A DNA stretch of 35,594 bases from Bacteroidota bacterium. Lineage in GTDB: Bacteria > Bacteroidota > Bacteroidia > B-17B0 > Aurantibacillaceae. The stretch is from positions 1 to 35,594 of the forward strand of contig JAOQAF010000068.1 in assembly GCA_025963735.1 (NCBI GenBank), read 5' to 3'. Shown piece by piece: positions 1 to 8,091 of this stretch (position 1 is its first letter; every line of letters begins with the position of its first letter). The notes beneath the pieces are model-generated. The model worked only from the letters and a program-made list of their open reading frames with translations, was not told the DNA's origin and ran no database searches. Both the position numbers and the translations under genes were made by a program.

Positions 1-8
1 TCCCTTTA

Positions 9-116
9 TGGCGTCTATTGCGGCGGGGATCACCTCTTCCCTTTCCGAACAGAGAAGTTAAGCCCGCCTGCGCAGATGGTACTTGGCCTAAAGCCCGGGA
101 GAGTATGTCGATGCCA
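9..116 (+). rRNA. rrf: 5S ribosomal RNA
   Basis: The stretch contains the conserved 5S core (CACCTCTTCCCTTTCCGAAC at 31-50, then AGAAGTTAAGCCCG and GATGGTACT). The ends TGGCGTC (9-15) and GATGCCA (110-116) can pair to form the terminal helix, which gives a length near 108 nt, as expected. It is the last gene of an rRNA operon whose 16S and 23S genes lie before the window. The exact ends are inferred from the helix and may be off by a few bases. Confidence 0.93.
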
Positions 117-125
117 ATTTTAAAG

Positions 126-162
126 AAAACCCTTCTTGAGAAATCCTGAAGGGTTTTTTTAT
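126..162 (+). terminator. Rho-independent terminator of the rRNA operon
   Basis: AAACCCTTC (127-135) pairs with GAAGGGTTT (148-156) around a 12-base loop and is followed by a run of T. It begins about 10 bases after the 5S helix, as expected for the end of an rRNA operon. Confidence 0.85.
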
Positions 163-217
163 TTTATCCCACCCCCCATCAAGTGCGGAAATTTTTTTAA
201 TATTACCTTTAAAAATT

Positions 218-1225
218 ATGAGTGATACCAACTTTGTAGATTATGTAAAAATTTGCTGCCGCACCGGAAAAGGAGGCGCAGGATCTATGCATTTTCACAG
301 AGATAAATTTACAGCCATGGGCGGACCCGACGGCGGTAACGGCGGTCGCGGCGGACACATCATTTTAAAAGGAAACAAACAACTCTGGACTTTAATTCAT
401 CTTAAATACAGAAAACATATTATCGCTGAAGAAGGTACAGGCGGAACAAGCAGCAACAGCAGCGGAAAGCAGGGTAAGGATGAGATTCTTGAAGTTCCGC
501 TCGGAACAATTGCCCGTGACGCAGAAACCGGCGAAATAGAATGTGAAATAACAGAAGATGGCCAGGAAATAATTCTGGTGGCCGGCGGGCGTGGCGGTTT
601 AGGTAACGCCAATTTTAAATCAAGCACCTTACAATCTCCACGATACGCGCAGCCCGGAGAACCGGGTAAAATGGAATGGAAAATTTTAGAACTAAAAGTA
701 TTGGCCGATGTTGGATTGGTTGGATTTCCTAATGCAGGAAAATCTACCCTACTCTCAGTAGTAAGCGCCGCTAAACCTGAAATAGCCAATTACCCATTCA
801 CTACACTGGTGCCTAATTTAGGAATTGTAAAATACAGGGATTATAAAAGTTTTGTAATGGCTGATATTCCGGGTATTATTGAAGGAGCTCATGAAGGAAA
901 AGGAATTGGATTAAGATTTTTAAGACATATTGAACGCAACTCTACCCTACTCTTTATGATCAGTTGCGATACCAATGATATTATTGAGGAATATAAAATA
1001 TTATTAAATGAGCTGAAACAATTCAATCCGCAGCTGATTGATAAAAAAAGACTTCTTGCCATAACTAAATCCGATTTAATGGATGAAGAACTCGAAGAAG
1101 AAATGCGTAAAGACCTCAACAAACGTATGAAAGGCAAAAACAAAATTCCCTTTATATTCATTTCTTCCGCAACCGGAAAAAATATCATGCAACTCAAAGA
1201 TATGCTGTGGGAACAGTTGAATTGA
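218..1225 (+). CDS. obgE: GTPase Obg (CgtA)
   Basis: Obg is an essential GTPase that binds the 50S subunit and takes part in ribosome assembly and stress control. The first ~160 residues form the glycine-rich Obg fold ([12 protein letters not shown] near residue 35-46; GGRGGLGN near 123-130). The G domain follows with a P-loop GFPNAGKST (169-177), DIPG (216-219) and TKSD (283-286). At 335 residues it ends after the G domain and lacks the extra C-terminal OCT domain of Firmicute Obg. The start ATG follows an A/T-rich leader with no clear Shine-Dalgarno, which is normal in Bacteroidota. It stands alone between the rRNA terminator and the convergent ybeY. Confidence 0.96.
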   Translation: MSDTNFVDYVKICCRTGKGGAGSMHFHRDKFTAMGGPDGGNGGRGGHIILKGNKQLWTLIHLKYRKHIIAEEGTGGTSSNSSGKQGKDEILEVPLGTIARDAETGEIECEITEDGQEIILVAGGRGGLGNANFKSSTLQSPRYAQPGEPGKMEWKILELKVLADVGLVGFPNAGKSTLLSVVSAAKPEIANYPFTTLVPNLGIVKYRDYKSFVMADIPGIIEGAHEGKGIGLRFLRHIERNSTLLFMISCDTNDIIEEYKILLNELKQFNPQLIDKKRLLAITKSDLMDEELEEEMRKDLNKRMKGKNKIPFIFISSATGKNIMQLKDMLWEQLN

Positions 1226-1240
1226 TTTTCTGAAGAAATA

Positions 1241-1657
1241 CTATACCATTTTTTTTAAAGCCCAGTTCTCTTTTTTACGCATTACTTCTGCATGGGCTTT
1301 CGTTTTGTCTTTATAACCGCATAAGTGCAGGATGCCATGAATTATTACACGGTTTAATTCATCCCTGAAATCTATCTTCATTTTTTTTGCGTTATCCCCC
1401 ACCCTGTCAATACTGATCATGATGTCGCCATTAATTGTTTTTCCTTCAGTATAATCAAATGTAATGATATCGGTATAAGTGTCGTGTTTTAAATATTGCT
1501 GATTTATTTTTAGCAATTCATCGTCGGTAGTAAAAACAAAATTAATGTGTCCTGTTTTTTTTTTTTCCAGTTCAACAATTAATCTGATCCAGGCTTTTAC
1601 ATTGGCAATGCGTTTTAATTTAAAATCAGGATGCTGCGAGTTAAAAGTAACAGCCAT
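1241..1657 (-). CDS. ybeY: Endoribonuclease YbeY (rRNA maturation factor)
   Basis: YbeY is a zinc-dependent endoribonuclease involved in 16S rRNA 3' processing and ribosome quality control. The 138-residue protein has the TDIITF motif (62-67) and the metal-site helix HGILHLCGYKD (107-117). His107 and His111 are present. The third ligand of the usual H-x3-H-x5-H motif is Asp117 here rather than His, a variant I believe is common in Bacteroidota. It is convergent with obgE with only 15 bases between them, and its ATG lies 1 base after the stop of the upstream lipoprotein gene, so the two are probably co-transcribed. Confidence 0.93.
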   Translation of the reverse strand: MAVTFNSQHPDFKLKRIANVKAWIRLIVELEKKKTGHINFVFTTDDELLKINQQYLKHDTYTDIITFDYTEGKTINGDIMISIDRVGDNAKKMKIDFRDELNRVIIHGILHLCGYKDKTKAHAEVMRKKENWALKKMV

Positions 1658-1658
1658 A

Positions 1659-2300
1659 TTATAATGGAATTGAATCTTTAATTATAGTTGGCATCTGACC
1701 ATTATTTCTTGAACGAATAAGGTTTTCGATTCCGTAGAGGGATAATTTGAACTCCTGAAGATTTGCCTGAAACAATTGTTGCTGTGAGTAGCTGGCTATC
1801 ACAAGCTTTTGAGCATTTTCCTTTTCCTGTAGGGAACATTGAATCAATATATTTTCTTCAATTGAATGTTCTTTAATATCAGTAATAAGTTTATTTACCT
1901 GAGAATTGATCAAAGTTCCCCGCGCTAAAATTGCGATTCTGTTATCTGAAAAATCAAGCAGATTTTTTCCGCAAACAAAAAATTGCTGTAATTGATTTGC
2001 TTCTTCCTTTGTTACTGTGTCATTTACATTCTGCAAAATGAATTGCCTGTAGTTGGTATATTTTGAAATGGCTTTTTGAAGAATAATTGTGTCTACCTGT
2101 CGTAGCTCGGTTAGTTTCTGATTAAGCGCGCCGCTAAGGCTGTCCAGGGATTTTAATTGCGTTTCGTACACTTCGTTTTTTAAGCAGGAGAAGAGGGAAA
2201 ATGAAACAATCAACGCAATCTTCAAAACAAAACTGTTCTTACTATGAACCGGAAAGAATGACTTTGGCTTAGAGATTGAACTATTTAAATATCTTTTCAT
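1659..2300 (-). CDS. Putative lipoprotein with coiled-coil character, unknown function
   Basis: I do not recognise a family. Starting at the ATG at 2298-2300 gives 213 residues: a basic N-region, a hydrophobic stretch and a lipobox-like FSLFSC, then a helical, Gln/Leu/Asn-rich body likely to form coiled coils. The frame is open to an ATG at 2354, but that extra 18-residue segment translates a palindromic repeat (see 2321-2396), so the internal ATG is preferred. That choice also leaves the signal peptide nearer the N-terminus, though the n-region is still long (~25 residues). It abuts ybeY with 1 base between. An envelope lipoprotein is the most that can be said. Confidence 0.7.
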   Translation of the reverse strand: MKRYLNSSISKPKSFFPVHSKNSFVLKIALIVSFSLFSCLKNEVYETQLKSLDSLSGALNQKLTELRQVDTIILQKAISKYTNYRQFILQNVNDTVTKEEANQLQQFFVCGKNLLDFSDNRIAILARGTLINSQVNKLITDIKEHSIEENILIQCSLQEKENAQKLVIASYSQQQLFQANLQEFKLSLYGIENLIRSRNNGQMPTIIKDSIPL

Positions 2301-2320
2301 TTCATATAATTGCCCCGTTA

Positions 2321-2396
2321 TCATTCGTCCTTGTGATGAAGAACGTCGAAACAATCTCTTTCACCTTGGATTGCTTCACTACGCTGTCAAATCGTT
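2321..2396. repeat. Degenerate palindromic intergenic repeat
   Basis: Two arms that are roughly reverse complements flank a short centre. The left arm runs from CGTCCTTGTGATGAAG into ACAATCTCTT. The right arm, GGATTGCTTCACTACGCTGTC, reads GACAGCGTAGTGAAGCAATCC in reverse. The wording resembles the CGTCATTGCGAGGAAC...GAAGCAATCTC dispersed repeat I know from many bacterial genomes, but decayed. It lies between serS and the lipoprotein gene. Assignment to that repeat family is from memory and needs a genome-wide search. Confidence 0.5.
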
Positions 2397-2409
2397 TACA
2401 AATATTTTA

Positions 2410-3684
2410 TTAAACAATCATATCAAAGCCCGTGTATGGAACAAGCACGGCAGGAATCTTTATTCCAATTTCTGTTTGATTGTTTTCAAGTAAGGCTGCA
2501 ACAATACGCGGTAATGCCAGGGCGCTTCCATTAAGACTATGTGCCAGCTGACTTTTTCCATTGGCATCTTTGAATCTGCATTTTAAACGATTGGTCTGGA
2601 AGGCTTCAAAATTACTTACACTGCTAACTTCCAGCCAACGCTGCTGGGCCGCGCTCCACACTTCCATATCGTAAGTAAGGGCACTGGCAAAACTCATGTC
2701 GCCTCCACATAATTTTAAAACACGATAGGGTAATTCTAATTCTTTTAAAAGTCCTGCAACATATTCACGCATCTCTTCCAGAATTTCATAACTTTTTTCA
2801 GGATGGGCTATCTGCACGATTTCAACTTTATCAAACTGATGCAAACGATTTAAACCGCGAACATCCTTACCATAACTCCCTGCTTCTCTACGGAAACAAG
2901 GCGTGTAAGCGCAATTCTTTATTGGTAAATCATTTTCTTTTACAATTACATCACGGTAAATATTTGTCACAGGCACTTCGGCCGTAGGTATAAGATATAA
3001 ATTATCAATACCCACATGATACATCTGGCCTTCTTTATCGGGCAATTGTCCGGTACCATAACCACTGTCTTCGTTCACTACAATTGGTGGCTGAATTTCC
3101 AGATATCCCTGCGCTGTTGCTTTATCCAAAAAATAATTAATCAGAGCTCTTTGCAAACGTGCGCCTTTTCCTTTATACACCGGAAAGCCAGCTCCGGCTA
3201 TCTTCACTCCCAATTCAAAATCTATCAGGTCATATTTGGTTGTTAGATCCCAATGAGGTTTGGCGTTAGCATAAAGCGTGGGTTTAACACCATGTTCAAA
3301 AACAACTTCATTGTCTTCAGGGGTTTTACCGCCAGGAACTTTTAAACTTGGGGCATTGGGAACCTGCACTAATAAAGAATGGATCTCGTCTTCCAGATTC
3401 TTTAATTGCTCGTCAAATTTTTTTTCTTTCAGTTTTAACTCTCCGGTTTTTGCTTTTGCGTGTTCCGCTTCTTCTTTCTTACCGGCCTTCATTAATTCGC
3501 CAACCTGCTTGGCAATCTGGTTGGCCTCCGCTTTCAGATTATCAGAATCCTTCTGCATATTTCTTCGCGCTGTATCTTTTTCTAACACTGCGTTAAGAAT
3601 GCTTTCGGCATCTTTAAAATTTTTAATTGAAAGACGTTTTAAGACTTCGTCTTTATTTTCGCGGATGTAATTTAGTTGTAACAT
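2410..3684 (-). CDS. serS: Seryl-tRNA synthetase
   Basis: SerRS charges tRNA-Ser in the cytoplasm. The 424-residue length is normal for the family. Residues ~1-110 form the N-terminal long coiled-coil arm that holds the tRNA variable arm (many K/E heptads). The class II core follows: a serine-binding TAEVP segment, motif 2 (FRREAGSYGKDVRGLNRLHQ) and motif 3 near the C-terminus (NGSALALPRIVAALLENNQ). It is separated from upstream rpmA by a terminator and probably has its own promoter (3698-3705). Confidence 0.97.
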   Translation of the reverse strand: MLQLNYIRENKDEVLKRLSIKNFKDAESILNAVLEKDTARRNMQKDSDNLKAEANQIAKQVGELMKAGKKEEAEHAKAKTGELKLKEKKFDEQLKNLEDEIHSLLVQVPNAPSLKVPGGKTPEDNEVVFEHGVKPTLYANAKPHWDLTTKYDLIDFELGVKIAGAGFPVYKGKGARLQRALINYFLDKATAQGYLEIQPPIVVNEDSGYGTGQLPDKEGQMYHVGIDNLYLIPTAEVPVTNIYRDVIVKENDLPIKNCAYTPCFRREAGSYGKDVRGLNRLHQFDKVEIVQIAHPEKSYEILEEMREYVAGLLKELELPYRVLKLCGGDMSFASALTYDMEVWSAAQQRWLEVSSVSNFEAFQTNRLKCRFKDANGKSQLAHSLNGSALALPRIVAALLENNQTEIGIKIPAVLVPYTGFDMIV

Positions 3685-3697
3685 AAAATATTGATGT

Positions 3698-3705
3698 CAA
3701 AAATA
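3698..3705 (-). promoter_or_regulatory. Possible serS promoter -7 box
   Basis: On the minus strand the bases read TATTTTTG, a match to the Bacteroidota -7 consensus TAnnTTTG, 13 bases before the serS ATG. The box overlaps the T-run of the rpmA terminator. I see no TTTG element at the right distance, so this could be chance in A/T-rich DNA. Confidence 0.28.
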
Positions 3706-3737
3706 AAAAAGCCCATCGAATTATCGATAGGCTTTCT
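3700..3737 (-). terminator. Rho-independent terminator after rplU-rpmA
   Basis: A 12-bp stem with one G-U pair (3708-3719 with 3724-3735) and a 4-base loop is followed, on the minus strand, by a T-rich tract (TTTTTTATTTTT). It lies about 20 bases after the rpmA stop and just before serS. Confidence 0.85.
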
Positions 3738-3756
3738 AAAAATAATTCGTAAATAA

Positions 3757-4026
3757 TTAAGCTTGTGCAGCTTCTTCAGCCACAATCGATACATATGAAC
3801 GATCGTCTCTTTTCTTTTTAAATACTACTGTGCCGTCGATTAAGGCATATAGAGTATGATCTTTACCAATACCTACACCTACACCCGGGTTATGCTTTGT
3901 GCCTCGCTGACGAACAATAATGTTACCAGCTATGCAAGCTTGTCCACCGAAAATTTTAACGCCTAAGCGTTTAGCATGTGATTCGCGACCGTTCTTTACT
4001 TTACCTTCGCCTTTTTTATGTGCCAT
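3757..4026 (-). CDS. rpmA: Ribosomal protein L27 (bL27)
   Basis: The 89-residue protein begins [16 protein letters not shown] and carries the conserved GGQ[14 protein letters not shown] core of bL27, a 50S protein whose N-terminus reaches toward the peptidyl-transferase centre. There is no N-terminal extension of the kind cleaved by Prp in Firmicutes. It follows rplU, the standard rplU-rpmA pair, with 73 bases between them that include a heptamer repeat. Confidence 0.97.
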   Translation of the reverse strand: MAHKKGEGKVKNGRESHAKRLGVKIFGGQACIAGNIIVRQRGTKHNPGVGVGIGKDHTLYALIDGTVVFKKKRDDRSYVSIVAEEAAQA

Positions 4027-4040
4027 TTTATTAAATTTTA

Positions 4041-4068
4041 GAATTAAGAATTAAGAATTAAGAATTTT
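4041..4068. repeat. Tandem heptamer repeat in the rplU-rpmA spacer
   Basis: GAATTAA occurs three times head to tail (4041-4047, 4048-4054, 4055-4061), with a fourth partial copy GAATTTT. A second short A/T repeat (AATTTTC twice, about 4077-4092) follows. The array lies in the transcribed spacer just upstream of rpmA on the minus strand, so copy number could vary by slippage without touching a protein. Confidence 0.85.
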
Positions 4069-4099
4069 ACATTTTTAATTTTCAATTTTCAATTGGTTA

Positions 4100-4600
4100 T
4101 TAATCTTCTTTTTTCTTAGTTGTTGTTTTTTTTGCTGCTGCTTTTTTTGCCGGAGCTTTTTTTGCAGGGGCTTTTTTCTCAGCTTTCACTTCCGCAACAG
4201 GCTCAGAAGTTTCAGTTTTTTTAGATTTCATTCCATAAACCTTCTTCTCATATTTTTCAACTTTAATTTCATCCTTTAAAGTTTCGCCTTTACCAAGAAC
4301 ACCCTGGATAAGGATCTGAGTATAAGATTGACGGTGATTGTTCCATTTTTGAGTAGTCTTACGACGGTTCTTTTTGAATACAATTACTTTGTCACCTTTT
4401 AAATGGGTGATTACGGTGGCTGCTACTTTAGCGCCATCCACTGTAGGGCTTCCAACTGAAACGTTATCGCCGTTACCCATAAGTAACACACGATCAAATT
4501 CAATTTTAGCACCCTCGTTAGCCTCAAGGCGGTGAACGTAAACTTTGTTTCCACGTTCCACTTTAAATTGTTGCCCGGCTATTTCTACGATTGCGTACAT
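4100..4600 (-). CDS. rplU: Ribosomal protein L21 (bL21) with basic C-terminal tail
   Basis: Residues ~1-102 are the bL21 domain (MYAIVEIAGQQFKVE start; KRRKTTQKW...-type rRNA-binding segment appears here as FKKNRRKTTQKWNNHRQSYT). Typical bL21 is about 103 residues, whereas this one has 166. The extra ~60 residues are rich in Lys, Ala, Pro and Thr (APAKKAPAKKAAAKKTTTKK) and look like histone H1-type disordered tails. Such tails are frequent in Bacteroidota L21 and probably contact rRNA or other nucleic acid (inference). It is the first gene of the rplU-rpmA operon. Confidence 0.96.
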   Translation of the reverse strand: MYAIVEIAGQQFKVERGNKVYVHRLEANEGAKIEFDRVLLMGNGDNVSVGSPTVDGAKVAATVITHLKGDKVIVFKKNRRKTTQKWNNHRQSYTQILIQGVLGKGETLKDEIKVEKYEKKVYGMKSKKTETSEPVAEVKAEKKAPAKKAPAKKAAAKKTTTKKKED

Positions 4601-4647
4601 GCTCTGTTAAATTTAAATTGTTAATAATTTCCTTTTAAAAAGGGATG

Positions 4648-4678
4648 CAAATATACGGATTTGAGGGAAACGAACAAA
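4648..4678 (-). promoter_or_regulatory. rplU-rpmA promoter, Bacteroidota type
   Basis: On the minus strand TTTG (4678-4675), a 19-base spacer and TATATTTG (4655-4648) match the Bacteroidota sigma-ABfr consensus TTTG-N17-21-TAnnTTTG exactly. It is placed to give a leader of about 40 bases before the rplU ATG. Confidence 0.8.
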
Positions 4679-4680
4679 TT

Positions 4681-5553
4681 TTATCTTCGATTTATGAGAT
4701 AAACACTAAAAATAATAACAATCATACTCAAAAGCTGAATCCAGTTCACAATTTCGTAGTCCATTAATCCCCAGCCAATTGCAACAACGGGGATTAAATA
4801 CGTGCAGGTACTGGCAAATACCGCACCGGCCTGTTTTATCAGAATATTAAAAATAATTACTGAAAGTGCAGTTCCCACAATAGCTAAAATAGCAATGTAA
4901 CCCAATGATTGCATGGCCAAAGGGTTATTTAACAAATGGTGGGTGAAGTTGGTAAAGCCGAACAAATACACAACCGCTACGGGCCCGGTAAAGGTAAAGG
5001 CCCAAACAGTTGCCGTAATTGAGTTAAGCCCACCCAGATATTTTTTAATTCCGGTAACACTAATGGCATAACAAATTGTAGCCGCAACCACTAATAATCC
5101 ATATAAAGCGTTTTTAGAAGGTTCATTATTTGAATCAAAAAACATGAGAGCCACGGCAGAAATAAAACCAATAATGATTCCCGATATCTGTGTCCCGCTG
5201 GGCTTAAGTTTTAACCAAAATACACCTATAATAATTGTAAAAAGAGGCGTGAGAGCGTTTAGCATTCCTGTTAAGCTACTGCTGATCTCGGTTTCAGCTT
5301 TTGTAAATAAAAAAGCAGGAATCAGATTACCGAATACGCCCATCAACATCAAACCAAAACTGTACTTTTTTAAATCTATTTTATGATGTTTTATTAAAAG
5401 GGGCGATAAAAAAATAAAAGCCATGCTTATCCGAAGGGCGGCCACTTCATCGCTGCTAAAGGCTTCCAGTCCGCGTTTCATTAAAATGAATGAACTGCCC
5501 CAAACTACAGATAACACCAAAAGAATTGTCCAGGCCAGTTTTTTATTTTGCAT
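4681..5553 (-). CDS. EamA-family (DMT) transporter
   Basis: This is an inner-membrane protein of about 290 residues with ten predicted hydrophobic spans in two EamA halves. The first half begins with the typical VVWGSSFILMKRGLEAFSS segment. Members export metabolites or amino acids, and the substrate cannot be read from sequence. The frame is open to an ATG at 5607, but the ATG at 5551-5553 (MQNKKLAW) gives the expected short N-terminus before span 1. A -7-like box at 5561-5568 would put the transcript start at about that ATG. It is divergent from the CvfB-like gene. Confidence 0.85.
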   Translation of the reverse strand: MQNKKLAWTILLVLSVVWGSSFILMKRGLEAFSSDEVAALRISMAFIFLSPLLIKHHKIDLKKYSFGLMLMGVFGNLIPAFLFTKAETEISSSLTGMLNALTPLFTIIIGVFWLKLKPSGTQISGIIIGFISAVALMFFDSNNEPSKNALYGLLVVAATICYAISVTGIKKYLGGLNSITATVWAFTFTGPVAVVYLFGFTNFTHHLLNNPLAMQSLGYIAILAIVGTALSVIIFNILIKQAGAVFASTCTYLIPVVAIGWGLMDYEIVNWIQLLSMIVIIFSVYLINRR

Positions 5554-5560
5554 ACCGGGA

Positions 5561-5568
5561 CAAAGATA
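5561..5568 (-). promoter_or_regulatory. Possible -7 box for the EamA gene
   Basis: The minus strand reads TATCTTTG, matching TAnnTTTG, 8 bases before the preferred ATG. The best upstream TTG lies 23 bases away, slightly too far. If real, the transcript would be nearly leaderless. Confidence 0.33.
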
Positions 5569-5628
5569 GCAGTAAATATTCACGTTGCTCCCAATCACTG
5601 CTTTCACATTTGATAAGGTTTAAGAATA

Positions 5629-5657
5629 TTTCATGCCATAAAATTAAAGTATCTTTG
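5629..5657 (+). promoter_or_regulatory. Probable promoter of the CvfB-like gene and asd
   Basis: TTTC (5629-5632), 17 bases, then TATCTTTG (5650-5657) match the Bacteroidota consensus with one mismatch in the upstream box. The start codon is 20 bases downstream of the -7 box. Confidence 0.45.
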
Positions 5658-5676
5658 TGCTTAATTACGTTTTATA

Positions 5677-6546
5677 ATGATACACATAGGAAAAACAAAT
5701 ACCTTAACCATTTTACGCGAAAGCGCTGTAGGACTGCATTTGGGAGATGATGACAAAAATGAAGTATTGCTTCCCGCTTCTTTTATTAAATCAGATTTTA
5801 AAGTAAAAGATAAAATTGAAGTGTTTGTTTACAAGGATTCTGAAGACAGATTAATTGCAACTACTCAAATACCATATGCCGAACTGTACTCTTTTGCTTT
5901 CCTTAGGGTAACAAGTATTTCAGAAGTGGGCGCTTTTTTAGACTGGGGTCTTGAAAAAGATCTGTTCATGCCATTCAGAGAGCAAAAGAATGATATGCAC
6001 GAAGGTGAGTCTTACGTGGTGTATATATATCTTGATGAAGAAACCAATAGAATAATTGCCTCAGCTAAAATTGGCAATTTTATAAGCAATGAGCATTTGC
6101 AGGTTGAAGTTGGTGATGAAGTGGACCTGATGGTCTTCGAGGAGTCTCCGCTCGGGTTCAGCTGCATCATCGATCGTATGCACCGCGGGTTAATGTATCG
6201 TAACGATATTTATAAAGACATACAAATTGGAGATGAGCTGAAAGGTTATATCAAAAACATCCGTCAGGATAACCTGATAGATCTGAGTCTTCAAAAGCCG
6301 GGGTTTCAGAATGTTCTTTCTTCTACGGATATGATACTTGAATATCTTCATCATAACAATGGTTATTTAAATCTGAATGATAAAAGTTCTCCCGAAGAAA
6401 TAGCAAAACAATTTGCCATGAGTAAGGCCACGTTTAAAAAAAGTATCGGCGTTTTATACAGGCACAGGAAGGTTCTTATAAAAGATGATGGTGTGTACCT
6501 TGTGAAACCTGAAGATCAGGATAAGGAACCAACAGGCGGCGAATAA
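5677..6546 (+). CDS. CvfB-like S1 RNA-binding protein
   Basis: The 289-residue protein matches the CvfB/YitL family layout: an N-terminal S1-like domain with LHLGDDDKNEVLLP, a second S1 domain containing VGAFLDWGLEKDLFMPF (near residues 88-104), a third S1 domain containing RGLMYRNDIYK, and a C-terminal winged-helix segment (YLNLNDKSSPEEIAKQFAMS). CvfB binds RNA and influences virulence and translation in Firmicutes; its role in Bacteroidota is unknown. asd follows 34 bases downstream, so the pair is probably co-transcribed. Confidence 0.88.
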   Translation: MIHIGKTNTLTILRESAVGLHLGDDDKNEVLLPASFIKSDFKVKDKIEVFVYKDSEDRLIATTQIPYAELYSFAFLRVTSISEVGAFLDWGLEKDLFMPFREQKNDMHEGESYVVYIYLDEETNRIIASAKIGNFISNEHLQVEVGDEVDLMVFEESPLGFSCIIDRMHRGLMYRNDIYKDIQIGDELKGYIKNIRQDNLIDLSLQKPGFQNVLSSTDMILEYLHHNNGYLNLNDKSSPEEIAKQFAMSKATFKKSIGVLYRHRKVLIKDDGVYLVKPEDQDKEPTGGE

Positions 6547-6580
6547 ATAATTTTTTTAATTTTATCAAAAATAATAACAC

Positions 6581-7573
6581 ATGAAAATTGCCGTAGTTGG
6601 CGCCACCGGACTGGTAGGCACTAAAATGCTGGAAGTACTTGACGAAAGAAATTTTAATGTTACCGAATTGATACCCGTAGCTTCTGAAAAATCGGTTGGT
6701 AAAGAAATTGTATTTAAAGGGGAAAAATACAAAGTTCATTCTATGCAACAGGCCATTGAGGCCAAACCACACATAGCCTTATTTTCGGCAGGCGGAAGCA
6801 CTTCGCTTGAATGGGCGGATAAATTCGCGGAGGCAGGAACCACTGTGATTGATAATTCTTCGGCATGGCGGATGGATCCTACTAAAAAATTAATTGTTCC
6901 GGAAGTTAACGCACATGTTCTCCAAAAAACGGATAAGATTATTGCAAACCCTAATTGCTCAACGATACAAATGGTGGTGGTTCTTAATCCTCTTCATAAA
7001 AAATACAAGATCAAACGCGTGGTTGTTTCAACTTACCAAAGTGTTACGGGTACTGGCGTAAAAGCGGTAGACCAAATGATGAATGAGCGCAAGGATGGAC
7101 ACAGTCCTGACATGGCCTATAAATATAAAATTGATCTGAATGTTATTCCTCAGATTGACGTTTTTTTGGATAATGGTTACACCAAGGAAGAAATGAAAAT
7201 GGTGAATGAAACCAAAAAAATAATGGGAGACGATTCCATTTCTTTAACGGCTACTACGGTGCGCATTCCTGTTATGGGGGGCCATAGCGAAAGTGTGAAT
7301 ATTGAATTTGAAAATGAATTTGAGATAAAGGATGTATTTGAACTTATAAAAAATACTCCGGGAATTATTTTACAGGACGATATTAAGAACCAGATTTATC
7401 CAATGCCTATTAATGCCCATAACAAAGATGAAGTGTTTGTTGGAAGAATCAGAAGAGATGAATCGCAGCCCAAAACATTAAACATGTGGATTGTTGCCGA
7501 TAACCTGCGAAAAGGAGCGGCTACCAATGCTGTTCAGATAGCGGAGTTTCTAGTGAAATCAGGGTTAATCTGA
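6581..7573 (+). CDS. asd: Aspartate-semialdehyde dehydrogenase
   Basis: This enzyme reduces aspartyl-4-phosphate to aspartate semialdehyde with NADPH, the branch point to lysine/diaminopimelate, threonine and methionine. Visible signatures are the N-terminal nucleotide site GATGLVG (7-13), the active-site Cys126 in NPNCST, and the acid/base His235 in VMGGHSESVN. The length (330) is normal. Diaminopimelate supply links it to peptidoglycan. The TGA stop is immediately followed by the GxxExxY relic. Confidence 0.96.
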   Translation: MKIAVVGATGLVGTKMLEVLDERNFNVTELIPVASEKSVGKEIVFKGEKYKVHSMQQAIEAKPHIALFSAGGSTSLEWADKFAEAGTTVIDNSSAWRMDPTKKLIVPEVNAHVLQKTDKIIANPNCSTIQMVVVLNPLHKKYKIKRVVVSTYQSVTGTGVKAVDQMMNERKDGHSPDMAYKYKIDLNVIPQIDVFLDNGYTKEEMKMVNETKKIMGDDSISLTATTVRIPVMGGHSESVNIEFENEFEIKDVFELIKNTPGIILQDDIKNQIYPMPINAHNKDEVFVGRIRRDESQPKTLNMWIVADNLRKGAATNAVQIAEFLVKSGLI

Positions 7574-7585
7574 AAAACAAAATAA

Positions 7586-7986
7586 TACCTTGACGATCTT
7601 ACTTATGAAGTAGTGGGTGCGGCTATTGAAGTTCACAAAATAATGGGAAAAGGCCTTCTTGAAAGTATTTATCATAAATGCATGATGGAAGAGTTAATAC
7701 ATAGAAAAATAACTTTTTCCACAGAATTTAAAGTTCCGGTTATTTATAAAAACAAACAACTTGATACCGATTTCAGATTCGATTTGTTCGTTGAGAATTG
7801 TTTTGTAGTTGAATTAAAGGCAACCAATGAAATACATCCTGTATTTGAAGCGCAGCTTCTTACCTATATTAATCTTTTGAAAGCTCCTAAAGGAATTCTT
7901 ATAAATTTAATTGCTCTAATATTTTCGCGGAGCGTCAGAAAACTTTTATCAACGAGCATTTCAAGAAGCTTCCACCCTCCCTGTAA
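7586..7986 (+). pseudogene. GxxExxY family protein, start lost and frameshifted
   Basis: Reading from 7586 gives YLDDLTYEVVGAAIEVHK, the usual N-terminus of GxxExxY proteins, but the frame is closed by TAA at 7583 and contains no ATG, GTG or TTG before the GTG at 7613, which lies inside the conserved GAAIEVHK region. The body (GLLESIYHKCMMEEL, FRFDLFVEN, VELKATNE, EAQLLTY) is intact. At about 7906-7909 the frame breaks: restoring one T in AAATTTAATT yields INFNCSNIFAERQKTFINEH..., the normal family C-terminus, ending at TAA 7984-7986. As read, the open frame instead runs on to 8032 with unrelated residues. GxxExxY proteins are small PD-(D/E)XK-like proteins of uncertain function. A sequencing error could explain the frameshift but not so easily the missing start. 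Confidence 0.82.
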
Positions 7987-8055
7987 ATCTATGTGGTTAA
8001 AATTTTTCTCAGAAAACCCAAATGCAGCGTGACATTAAAAAACAAGGTACAAAAT

Positions 8056-8068
8056 TGTAGAATCTACA
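8056..8068. promoter_or_regulatory. 13-bp palindrome upstream of nbaC
   Basis: TGTAGA-A-TCTACA is a perfect inverted repeat 23 bases before the nbaC ATG, so it could be an operator or a small 5' leader hairpin. There is no T-run, so it is not a terminator. Confidence 0.35.
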
Positions 8069-8091
8069 TGAATAAACTGTAAATTTAAAGC

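Noticed and set aside
204-211. TACCTTTA as obgE promoter box
   Set aside because: Only 6 bases separate it from the ATG, too close for a transcription start upstream of the codon.
397-789. 130-codon open frame antisense to obgE
   Set aside because: It is a shadow of the glycine-rich obgE sequence, with no protein features.
3278-3670. 130-codon open frame antisense to serS
   Set aside because: Composition mirrors the Lys/Glu-rich coiled coil of serS; not a gene.
4041-4092. CRISPR-like repeat array
   Set aside because: The units are 7-base tandem copies without spacers.
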